Assembly (NCBI GenBank): GCA_009782875.1
Contig: WRIE01000013.1
Span: forward strand, 1 to 54,113
Origin: Eubacteriaceae bacterium
GTDB taxonomy: Bacteria > Bacillota > Clostridia > Eubacteriales > Anaerofustaceae
Direction of reading: 5' to 3'
DNA length: 54,113 nt
A model generated the notes under the pieces. It ran no database searches. It was not told the DNA's origin and saw only the letters and a program-made list of their open reading frames with translations. This document shows, one piece after another, positions 24,856 through 32,636 of this stretch. Numbering within the stretch: position 1 is the first letter of the stretch; each line of letters begins with the position of its first letter. The translations under genes and the position numbers were made by a program.

Positions 24856-25668
24856 ATGGGAAACACAAAATCCAGGCTTGATATCGCCCTCCTCGAGAAG
24901 GGGTTGGTGGAGAGCAGGGAAAAGGCAAAGGCGATGATAATGGCCGGCGAAACATTTGTGAACGGCCAGCCAGCAACCAAAGCAGGCATTATGGTCAATG
25001 CCGATGACGAGATCGTGGTGAGGAAGAAAACACCTGAGTTTGCCAGCAGGGGAGGGCTCAAGCTGCAAAAGGCGCTTGAGCTGTTTTGCATTTCTGTAGA
25101 TGGCGCGCTTTGCATGGACATAGGCGCATCGACTGGCGGGTTCACCGACTGTTTGCTCAAACATGGCGCAAAGCGTGTATGGGCAATCGATGTCGGCTAT
25201 GGCCAACTGGCATACAAGCTCAGGACTGACGAAAGGGTAGTGTGCCTCGAAAGGACTAACTTTAGGCATATGCCCTTTGAGGCAGTCGGCTCGAAGGTGG
25301 GTTTTGCCTCTATGGATGTCTCATTTATCTCTGCCGCAAAGCTGGCAGGGAATCTCATACAATTCCTTGACAGCAGCTCTAAACTGGTTGTGCTCGTCAA
25401 GCCCCAATTTGAAGGCAAAAGAGAGTACGTGGGCAAAAACGGGGTTGTGTCGTCACTAGAATTCCATGGGAAGATTTTGGCGGATTACTTGGTCCAAATG
25501 GATGGGCTGGGGTATAGCATTGAAGGGTTGTCCCATTCCCCCATCAAAGGCCCAAAAGGAAATATCGAGTTTTTGGCGTATCATGCAATTGGGGGGCAAA
25601 ATGGTTTGCGCGCCATGGACCTAGCCATGGACGCTGCGCAGAAAGCGCATGGGGATCTCAATGTATAA
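24856..25668 (+). CDS. tlyA: TlyA-family rRNA 2'-O-methyltransferase
   Basis: 270 residues from ATG 24856 (MGNTKSRLDIALLEKGLVES) after GAGGTGG; the longer frame from 24742 lacks support. N-terminal S4 RNA-binding domain (about 5-65), then an FtsJ-type Rossmann methyltransferase with CMDIGASTGGFTDCLLKHGA as the AdoMet-binding motif I near residue 80. The family methylates 16S/23S rRNA ribose. The nadK reading frame starts inside its 3' end. The order tlyA-nadK-argR-recN is a classic Bacillota/Clostridia cluster. Confidence 0.92.
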   Translation: MGNTKSRLDIALLEKGLVESREKAKAMIMAGETFVNGQPATKAGIMVNADDEIVVRKKTPEFASRGGLKLQKALELFCISVDGALCMDIGASTGGFTDCLLKHGAKRVWAIDVGYGQLAYKLRTDERVVCLERTNFRHMPFEAVGSKVGFASMDVSFISAAKLAGNLIQFLDSSSKLVVLVKPQFEGKREYVGKNGVVSSLEFHGKILADYLVQMDGLGYSIEGLSHSPIKGPKGNIEFLAYHAIGGQNGLRAMDLAMDAAQKAHGDLNV

Positions 25669-26488
25669 CATTGCAGTTTTGGCCAACGAAATGAAGCCTT
25701 CCAACATAGTTTTGGCTAGGCATATCTGTGAGTATTTAGCGTTGCGGGGCTGCAAGTCGGCAGTCAGAGGGATTCTAACCGAATCGCTGGATTTTGGCGG
25801 CTTGTCTTGGGACAATGTCGTATCATGCGAAGCCTGTATTGTGATAGGCGGAGACGGCACTTTGCTCCGGGCGCATAAGCTCGTGTCGCCCCATGGGGTG
25901 CCCCTATTGGGGATCAATACCGGCACTATGGGCTTTTTAGCGGATGTCGAGCCGGATTGCTGGCGCCAACGCCTTTCGACGCTGCTCTCTGGAGACTTTT
26001 ACATCGAAGAGAGGGCTATGGTCAGGGCGATGATAGGCGGCAAAGAATATGACGCGCTCAATGACATATCAATAAAACACTTCAATGAAGCAGGGGTAGG
26101 CATTTTTAAAGTGTACTCCGGCAACGAGCTCATAGCGCATTATTCTGCCGATGGCGTCCTTGTCGTCGCGCCCACAGGCTCGACAGCCTATTCCCTGTCA
26201 GCTGGCGGCCCTATTGTCAACCCAGCATGCAAGGTGATGATCATACAACCGCTCAACCCCCATTCCTTCAACAACCGGGCGGTCATAGTCGACTTGAGCG
26301 AGGAGATCAGGGTAAGTTTTGACATTGACAAAACCCTTGTATCTGTTGACGGGCAACGTGTGCGCGCCGAAGGCATAGACATTGTGTCTGTGCGCGAGAG
26401 CCCTGAAAAGGCGCGTTTTATAAAATTCAGCGACTATAGCTTTTACAAGCTATTGTTTGAGAAAATAAAAAACAATCAAATTGTTTGA
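25661..26488 (+). CDS. nadK: NAD kinase
   Basis: 275 residues if started at ATG 25661 (MYNIAVLANEMKPSN) with GGGG 6 bases upstream. ATG 25649 is an in-frame alternative; both overlap the tlyA end. VIGGDGTLLRA (about residue 61) is the GGDG motif and APTGSTAYSLSAGGPIV (about residue 167) is the second substrate-binding motif. It phosphorylates NAD to NADP in the cytoplasm. The short overlap implies translational coupling. Confidence 0.94.
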   Translation: MYNIAVLANEMKPSNIVLARHICEYLALRGCKSAVRGILTESLDFGGLSWDNVVSCEACIVIGGDGTLLRAHKLVSPHGVPLLGINTGTMGFLADVEPDCWRQRLSTLLSGDFYIEERAMVRAMIGGKEYDALNDISIKHFNEAGVGIFKVYSGNELIAHYSADGVLVVAPTGSTAYSLSAGGPIVNPACKVMIIQPLNPHSFNNRAVIVDLSEEIRVSFDIDKTLVSVDGQRVRAEGIDIVSVRESPEKARFIKFSDYSFYKLLFEKIKNNQIV

Positions 26489-26501
26489 AAGGAGGACTAT
26501 C

Positions 26502-26966
26502 TTGAAAATTGACCGACATGCGAAGATCATTGAGCTGATAAGCTCCCACGCTGTAGAAACCCAAGAAGAGCTGACAGAGCTGTTATGCGCAGAGGGATTC
26601 AATGTCACCCAAGCTACTGTGTCCAGGGATATAAGGGAGCTGAAGCTTATCAAAGCGCTGGGCGACACTGGGACATACACATATGCTGTCTACGAGTCAG
26701 ATGGCTCCCTCCTTGACGCAAGGATCGTCGATGTTTTCAAATCGGCAGTGTTGTCAATTGACTACGCCACACACTTTGTATGTGTAAACACTATAACCGG
26801 GATGGCAAGCGCAGCGGCTGTCGCCATCGACTCTTTGAAGAACCCAGACATAATTGGAAGCGTTGCCGGCGATGACACAGTGTTTGTGATGCTGAGAAAT
26901 AATGAGCAAGCCGAAAGGCTGGTCTTGGCATTTAAAAATATGCTCAAGAAAGCTGATAAAACCTGA
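26502..26966 (+). CDS. argR: Arginine repressor ArgR
   Basis: 154 residues from TTG 26502 (KIDRHAKIIELISSHAVETQ), which lies 6 bases after AAAGGAGG; the in-frame TTG at 26481 precedes that signal and is unlikely. N-terminal winged helix with NVTQATVSRDIRELKLIK (about residues 36-53). The C-terminal hexamerisation/arginine-binding domain contains SVAGDDTVFVML. It regulates arginine metabolism when arginine-bound. Its place next to recN is conserved in Gram-positive bacteria. Confidence 0.94.
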   Translation: MKIDRHAKIIELISSHAVETQEELTELLCAEGFNVTQATVSRDIRELKLIKALGDTGTYTYAVYESDGSLLDARIVDVFKSAVLSIDYATHFVCVNTITGMASAAAVAIDSLKNPDIIGSVAGDDTVFVMLRNNEQAERLVLAFKNMLKKADKT

Positions 26967-28663
26967 TGCTCGAATCACTAGAAATACAAGACTATGCGAT
27001 AATCGATAAACTATCCATCAACTTTTATGAAGGCTTGAATGTCCTTACAGGAGAGACTGGCGCAGGCAAATCCATCATTGTCGGCGCCCTTGGGCTAGCC
27101 CTCGGTGCCAGGGCTTCAGCGTCAATGGTCAGGGCAGGATGCCAAAAAGCGAGTATCCAGGCAGTCTTTTTCCTAGGCTCCGGCTCAGGGGGCCTGGATG
27201 ATGCGGCCAATGAGCTTGGTATCGACATATCTGAGGGGACCCTTGTTGTCCGCAGGGAAGTGTTTGCCAACGGGAAATCTGTCGCCAGGGCAAATGATTC
27301 AGCAATAACAACAAACAGCTTGAAATTATTGGCGTCATTCCTTGTAGATTTGCATGGCCAACACGAGCACCAACGCCTTTTGGACGAGCGTTTCCACCTG
27401 GCTTGCCTTGATGAGCTGGCATTTGCCGTTTATGGGTCCGGAAACTTGCTGGATGGTGTTGCCGTATCCCATGCCAAGCTTTCAGCAGCCACAAAAGCTT
27501 ACAAAACTGCGAAGAGCGATATCGACCAAGCAAAGCTTTCCCTTGAGGAGAACCGCAGGCTCCTCTCAGAGCTTGAGCAAGCTAGGCTCACGCCAGGCAT
27601 GGATGACGAGATAGAATCGCGCATACGCACGATTTCTTCCGCCGAAAAGCTCAACGAGCTCATAGATGGCGCATATGGGCTTTCCTACGCCTCAGCCAGG
27701 AGCGCTATCGAGCTTTTGACGCCGGCAATCCAGATGGTTGAAAAAGCGATGGAAATCGACGAAAAGCTCTCTGGCATATATAAAAGCTTGGAAGAGGCCC
27801 ATATCCTTGTCCAAGACGCCAGCGAGGGGATGAGGGACTACCTGTCTGTTTTGGAATACGAGCCTGGCGAAATGGAGAGGCTCCAAACAACCCTCTCACA
27901 GATCAACTCTTTAAAGCGCAAGCACCAAGGCACCTTGGAAGACTTGATCAACCTCTCTGAAAGCCTTGCGGCCAAGATTGCCTTGGCAAGCGCTGACGAG
28001 TTTGCCCTTGCTGAAGCCGAAGAGGCCCTGAATGACGCGCAAACCGAATATAGCCGGCTGGCTGGCGAATTGAGCGCGGTGCGAAATGAAGCCGCCCAAT
28101 CCCTTTCAAGCTCTGTCGAGGAAATCCTCGCAGATTTGTCTATGCCAAACGCACGTTTCCAAGTAGAGCTGGGCGCCCTTCCAAACCCTTCCCCCAACGG
28201 CATGGACTCCGCCAAGTTCCAAGTGAGCCTCAACATGGGCCAGCCTCCAAGGCCTTTGGCAAAAACCGCTTCAGGAGGCGAAATTTCCCGTATTATGCTT
28301 GCTCTAAAATCTATCCTTGCCGCCACTGATGATGTAGGCACGCTGGTGTTTGACGAGATTGACACTGGAGTCAGCGGGCGCACTGCCCAATCAGTCGCCC
28401 AACATATGCAAGGCCTCGCATCCACCCGCCAAGTCATTTGCATAACACACTTGCCACAAATTGCAGCGATGGCAGACAGCCATTACTTGATAGAAAAAGG
28501 TGATGGGATAAGCCAGCCGTTATGCTTTTTGTCACAGCTTGACGAGAAAGGCCGCATAGACGAGCTGGCAAGGATAATCGGCGGCGCGCAGCTCACTGAC
28601 GCGACATTGGGGCATGCCAGCGACCTTATCGGACAAGCAAGCGCTTTTAAGCAACGCGCTTAG
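26966..28663 (+). CDS. recN: DNA repair protein RecN
   Basis: 565 residues, start ATG sharing one base with the argR stop (TGATG). Walker A GETGAGKSIIVGAL near residue 29, LVDLHGQHEHQRLLDER near 125, a central coiled coil of about 150-420, the signature ASGGEISRIMLALK near 434 and Walker B TLVFDEIDTGVSGRTA near 462. It is an SMC-like ATPase that acts early in double-strand break repair. It ends the four-gene block. Confidence 0.95.
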   Translation: MLESLEIQDYAIIDKLSINFYEGLNVLTGETGAGKSIIVGALGLALGARASASMVRAGCQKASIQAVFFLGSGSGGLDDAANELGIDISEGTLVVRREVFANGKSVARANDSAITTNSLKLLASFLVDLHGQHEHQRLLDERFHLACLDELAFAVYGSGNLLDGVAVSHAKLSAATKAYKTAKSDIDQAKLSLEENRRLLSELEQARLTPGMDDEIESRIRTISSAEKLNELIDGAYGLSYASARSAIELLTPAIQMVEKAMEIDEKLSGIYKSLEEAHILVQDASEGMRDYLSVLEYEPGEMERLQTTLSQINSLKRKHQGTLEDLINLSESLAAKIALASADEFALAEAEEALNDAQTEYSRLAGELSAVRNEAAQSLSSSVEEILADLSMPNARFQVELGALPNPSPNGMDSAKFQVSLNMGQPPRPLAKTASGGEISRIMLALKSILAATDDVGTLVFDEIDTGVSGRTAQSVAQHMQGLASTRQVICITHLPQIAAMADSHYLIEKGDGISQPLCFLSQLDEKGRIDELARIIGGAQLTDATLGHASDLIGQASAFKQRA

Positions 28664-28699
28664 CCTATATTTATCACGAAAGGACGGCACAATTGCTAT

Positions 28700-29230
28700 A
28701 TGGAAAATAAAAACTTGGCCCAAATCTCCAGTTTTGCTGTCAACCATGACGCGCTCCTTAAAGGGGTCTACTTGAGCAGGCTGGATTCATATAGAGGATG
28801 CGAGGTAGCCACCTTCGATATAAGGATGAAACTCCCCAACAAAGGCTCATACCTAGATACAGCAACCGCCCATGCAATTGAGCATTTAGGCGCAACCTAT
28901 TTGCGGAGCCTTGAGGGCTTTAGCGAGCGGGTAGTCTACTTCGGGCCCATGGGATGCCGCACAGGTTTTTACCTGGCCATTTTTGGCAATGAGCCTGTCA
29001 GGGCAATTGGCGAGGTCCTTGTGGGCATGTTCGCTTTCATCGCAGGCTTTGAAGGAAAGATACCCGGCCAGAGCCCCATCGAGTGCGGTAATTACCTGGA
29101 TTTGTCCCTTAGCGGAGCAAAGGCTGAAGCTGAATCCTACCTGAATGTTCTTTCCTCTTTGTCTGAGGCCAACACCAACTATCCGCCACTTGAAGGCGGC
29201 GGCATAAGAAATGCCTACCAGCGTATTTGA
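28700..29230 (+). CDS. luxS: S-ribosylhomocysteine lyase LuxS
   Basis: 176 residues, GAAAGGA upstream at 28678-28684. The metal-binding motif is H-A-I-E-H (ATAHAIEHLGATYLR) where H-T-[LI]-E-H is usual, keeping both His and Glu. GPMGCRTGFYLA carries the catalytic Cys and ECGNYLDL provides the later Cys/His-region motif. It cleaves S-ribosylhomocysteine to homocysteine and the AI-2 precursor DPD. The last 20 bp overlap the start of sdaAB, so the three genes luxS-sdaAB-sdaAA are probably one operon. Confidence 0.93.
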   Translation: MENKNLAQISSFAVNHDALLKGVYLSRLDSYRGCEVATFDIRMKLPNKGSYLDTATAHAIEHLGATYLRSLEGFSERVVYFGPMGCRTGFYLAIFGNEPVRAIGEVLVGMFAFIAGFEGKIPGQSPIECGNYLDLSLSGAKAEAESYLNVLSSLSEANTNYPPLEGGGIRNAYQRI

Positions 29231-29879
29231 CATAATCGGTCCTGTGATGGTGGGGCCCTCCTCTTCCCACACATTGGGCGCAGCCCGGCTTGGGTCATTT
29301 GCCAGGGAGTTCGCGTCTGAAAAGATACACAAGGCGAAGATCACCCTCTACGGGTCTTTCGCGGAGACATACAAAGGGCATATGACCGATGTCGCTATCA
29401 TAGGCGGGTTGATAGGGCTACGCTATGATGACGAGCAGTTGGCGGGCGCAAAAGAGCTGGCGGGACAAATGGGGTTTGACTACGAGATAGTGGCGGACAA
29501 CACCCCCTACTACCAAGGCAACACTGCAAAATTCGAGCTGCTCTTAGACGATGGCTCTATCCACACGATTGTCGCAGACTCTATTGGCGCCGGCCTTGTA
29601 AACATCAATGAGATCGATGGGATGTATGTTGATATTTCCGGCGAGTATTGCTCTTTGGTGACCGTCCACGCCGACGTTGCAGGCATGGCTGCGTCAATCA
29701 CCGCAGTCCTGGCGGAGCGGGCGATAAATATCGCTTTCTTAAAGATCTACCGGGAGGAGAGGAATAAGAGGGCGATGCTTGTGGCGCAGACAGACGAGGA
29801 CATCAACGAAGACATACTATCAAAAATCAAAGGCATTAAAGGCGTCGGGGACGCTTACATCGTAGGCAAACTAAGGTAG
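29211..29879 (+). CDS. sdaAB: L-serine dehydratase, iron-sulfur dependent, beta subunit
   Basis: 222 residues. The N terminus VFDIIGPVMVGPSSSHTLGAARLG is the diagnostic beta-subunit motif. A C-terminal ACT domain begins about residue 145 (CSLVTVHADVAGMAASITAVL). With the alpha subunit it deaminates L-serine to pyruvate and ammonia. Its start lies inside luxS, and its stop is 9 bp before sdaAA. Confidence 0.94.
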   Translation: MPTSVFDIIGPVMVGPSSSHTLGAARLGSFAREFASEKIHKAKITLYGSFAETYKGHMTDVAIIGGLIGLRYDDEQLAGAKELAGQMGFDYEIVADNTPYYQGNTAKFELLLDDGSIHTIVADSIGAGLVNINEIDGMYVDISGEYCSLVTVHADVAGMAASITAVLAERAINIAFLKIYREERNKRAMLVAQTDEDINEDILSKIKGIKGVGDAYIVGKLR

Positions 29880-29888
29880 GCGGCGGTT

Positions 29889-30761
29889 ATGGTTATTAAA
29901 ACTTCCAAAGGCCTTTTAGAATTATGCGAGCTTAGGTCGTGCTCCCTATCGGATCTGCTAATCGAGTACGAGGCGGAAAACTCCATGTCGAGCGCCCAGC
30001 AGGCTATCTCCAAAATGAAGGATATTTATGGCATTATGGAAGAGTCGGCTGTAAAAGCGCAAGAAAGCAACCAAGGCCTTTCACTACGGATTATGGAGAA
30101 CGACTCTGCAAAAATACATGCGGCGATTGAAGCCGGGAGGGTTAAAACATCGCCTTTGCTTGCAAACGCCATATGCTTTTCCATGTCTGTGAGCGCAGTG
30201 AACGCATCAATGGGCAGGATCGTGGCTTGCCCCACTGCAGGCTCTTGCGGCGTCCTGCCAGGTGTGCTCCTGTCATTGGTCAAGGATGGGAAAACCACAA
30301 GGGAAGCGGCGGGCAAATCACTGTTCAACGCTGCAGGCATAGGCATCCTGATTTCAGAGAACGCCACACTGGCAGGGGCAGTGGGCGGATGCCAAGCAGA
30401 AATTGGCAGCGCATGCGCAATGGCTGCCTCCGCCGCTTGCGAGTGTTTGGGAGGAAGCCCAATTGAATGCATCAACGCTGCTGCTTTTGCATTGAAAGGG
30501 CTATTGGGCCTTGTATGCGACCCCGTCGCGGGTTTGGTTGAAACCCCATGCTCAAAGAGGAACGCTTTGGCTTGCTGCATGGCTTTTGGCGCTGCCGAGA
30601 TGGCATTGTGCGGCATTGAGAGCACGATCCCGTTTGACGAGGTGATATCTGCTATGGCGGCAATCAGCCTTGAAATGCCTGTCTCGTTGAAGGAGACAGC
30701 AAGAGGGGGGCTGGCCGCTACAAAAACTGCCAAGGAGCTGGAAAAGAAGATATTTGGCTGA
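29889..30761 (+). CDS. sdaAA: L-serine dehydratase, iron-sulfur dependent, alpha subunit
   Basis: 290 residues. Cysteines that bind the [4Fe-4S] cluster are in CPTAGSCGVLPG (about residue 113) and CDPVAGLVETPCSKRNA (about residue 212). The glycine/alanine-rich helical core is typical. It is the catalytic subunit with SdaAB, oxygen-sensitive and usual in fermentative Clostridia that use serine. Confidence 0.95.
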   Translation: MVIKTSKGLLELCELRSCSLSDLLIEYEAENSMSSAQQAISKMKDIYGIMEESAVKAQESNQGLSLRIMENDSAKIHAAIEAGRVKTSPLLANAICFSMSVSAVNASMGRIVACPTAGSCGVLPGVLLSLVKDGKTTREAAGKSLFNAAGIGILISENATLAGAVGGCQAEIGSACAMAASAACECLGGSPIECINAAAFALKGLLGLVCDPVAGLVETPCSKRNALACCMAFGAAEMALCGIESTIPFDEVISAMAAISLEMPVSLKETARGGLAATKTAKELEKKIFG

Positions 30762-31237
30762 CAAAGCACATTCCATGCTAATTTGGCAAAAATTGGCTAG
30801 CCACCTTATTCCATTCATCGGCTCAAACAATATAAACAATAACCGTGCTAGGCAGCCATTTGGATTTTTCGCCCATTGACCTTTTGCTAACCAAGGGCAG
30901 CAGCGCTTGACATTTTTCTTGCCAAAAAATCTCAATGATTTTGTAGGATTTCCAATATTTGCAATGATACTTTTTGAAACCCTTCCCCTGAAATTCGACA
31001 AACACGTTGCAAATGCCCTATAAATATCGGCCTGGCACATCTAAAACTCGATATCCGTCCAGATATAAGCTATGCCAGCTTGAAATGTGCAAATATTTGG
31101 CGCTTCCATGTAACCATTTTGCTGCTTTTTTTACCAGTTCATAGCTTTGGCTCATTAAAGCTCGATCCAAGTCTTGAAAACTGCGAAGTAATTATCGTAT
31201 AATCACCTTGCTGGTATAAAAATGGGGTGGTTTTTGA
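30762..31237. other. Spacer between the serine-dehydratase and VTC operons
   Basis: No gene recognised. Opposite-strand frames of about 60-160 codons largely overlap the end of sdaAA and are chance. The right end holds the promoter at 31174-31203. No intrinsic terminator for the upstream operon was found. Confidence 0.45.
31174..31203 (+). promoter_or_regulatory. Probable sigma-A promoter of the VTC-DUF4956-CotH cluster
   Basis: TTGAAA (31174-31179), 18-bp spacer, TATAAT (31198-31203). GGGGTGG follows as Shine-Dalgarno for the TTG start at 31238. Confidence 0.6.
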
Positions 31238-31951
31238 TTGAGCGACCAGGTGATCTATAGGCACGAAATTAAATATCTCTTGTCGGTTCCAGAGCATTTA
31301 AGGCTGAAAAGCGTCATATCCGGCCTTTTAGAGACAGACGGCCACGTAGACGCTGATGGCGGGTATTCGCTCAAAAGCCTTTATTTTGACGATGTGAAAA
31401 ACACTGATTTCTTTACAAAACTCGCCGGTCTTGAGGAGCGTAAAAAATACAGGATACGCTTGTATAACTCTGACACAAGTTTTATACGAATGGAAAAAAA
31501 AGTAAAAATAAACGATGTTTCATACAAGCTTTCGGCGCCCATTGACCTAGATATGGCAATGTCAGCCGCCATGGGCAGGATAGAGCCTATGAGGTCTTCC
31601 AAACACAGCCTGCTAAGGGAGATTTTCCTGTATGACAGGCATTATGTGCTGCGGCCATGCGTAATTACCTCTTACCGCCGGGAGCCATTCATCTATAGGC
31701 CGGGCAATGTGCGCATCACCTTTGACTACGACTTGAGGGCCATGCTGGATCCAATGGATTTGTTTAACCCGGAAGCTGTAGGCATCCCTGCAATAGCCCC
31801 GGGCCAACGGATCTTGGAAGTGAAATATGATGGTTTTCTGCCGTCTTTCATACAAAAAGCATTGAGCAACTCTAATGCCCAGCTAATGGCAATTTCAAAA
31901 TTTGCATTATGCAGGCGGTTCAAGCAACTAAATGACTGGGAGGTGATGTGA
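31238..31951 (+). CDS. VTC domain-containing protein (polyphosphate polymerase-like)
   Basis: 237 residues from TTG 31238, 7 bases after GGGGTGG. The N-terminal YRHEIKYLLSVPEHL, then GGYSLKSLYFDD and KKYRIRLYN, then IRMEKKVKINDVSYK and later ILEVKYDGFLPSFIQ, is the beta-tunnel pattern of VTC/CYTH-like proteins, with basic and acidic residues that line the tunnel. Bacterial VTC proteins beside DUF4956 and CotH are predicted to make or bind polyphosphate. The stop overlaps the next start (GTGATGTGA region). Confidence 0.88.
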   Translation: MSDQVIYRHEIKYLLSVPEHLRLKSVISGLLETDGHVDADGGYSLKSLYFDDVKNTDFFTKLAGLEERKKYRIRLYNSDTSFIRMEKKVKINDVSYKLSAPIDLDMAMSAAMGRIEPMRSSKHSLLREIFLYDRHYVLRPCVITSYRREPFIYRPGNVRITFDYDLRAMLDPMDLFNPEAVGIPAIAPGQRILEVKYDGFLPSFIQKALSNSNAQLMAISKFALCRRFKQLNDWEVM

Positions 31952-32634
31952 TTTTGAATATAATAGAAATGATGCAAAAAAGCATTTACGACCAATACAT
32001 AGCCACAAACGCAGGGATCACTGTCGAACTGCTGCTTTTTGCGCTGGTAATAAGCACATTGTTGCTTGTCTTCATCGTAGTGATTTATAAATTCACGTAT
32101 AGAGGCGCAGTATATAGCTCGACGTACTCTGTGTCCCTTGTCCTGACAGGTCTAGTGCTGACAGTTGTCATACTGCCAATAAGCTCAAACTTGGGTTTGT
32201 CGTTGGCGACTGGAGGGTCGCTTTCGATGGTGCGTTTCCGGACAGCTGTCAAGGACCCGAGGGATGTGGCGTTTATGTTTTGGACTATTGGCGCAAGTGT
32301 GACCTGTGGAGCAGGATTTTACCTGATTGCGATTTCCGGCACTGCTTTTATTGCAATTGTGATGGTGGCCATGTATTTGGTGCAGTCAAAACTGATCACA
32401 AGCGAGCCAGTCATTGCAGTCCTGCGCCTTGACCCCGCAGCAAACGTCGACAAAGTCAAAGCAGCTTTCAACAAGGATATTGAAGTCAGGTCGGCAGTTT
32501 ATACTGAGCACTATATTGAGATAACCGCAGAATTGTCCCGGATTCCAAGCAACGATCTGCTCAGGCGCCTAAAAGGGATGGCTGAGGTGCGCAACATGTC
32601 CTTTGTAAAATACAACGGGGACTTCGCTTTATAG
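31948..32634 (+). CDS. DUF4956 integral membrane protein
   Basis: 228 residues from GTG 31948, overlapping the VTC stop by 4 bases. Helices lie at about 24-47, 58-80 and 108-140 in the N-terminal half, with LSLATGGSLSMVRFRTAVKD between them, a conserved DUF4956 stretch. A soluble ferredoxin-like C-terminal domain follows (about 155-225). DUF4956 is regularly next to VTC proteins and is thought to be its membrane partner; its reaction is unknown. Confidence 0.87.
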   Translation: MILNIIEMMQKSIYDQYIATNAGITVELLLFALVISTLLLVFIVVIYKFTYRGAVYSSTYSVSLVLTGLVLTVVILPISSNLGLSLATGGSLSMVRFRTAVKDPRDVAFMFWTIGASVTCGAGFYLIAISGTAFIAIVMVAMYLVQSKLITSEPVIAVLRLDPAANVDKVKAAFNKDIEVRSAVYTEHYIEITAELSRIPSNDLLRRLKGMAEVRNMSFVKYNGDFAL

Positions 32635-32636
32635 CT

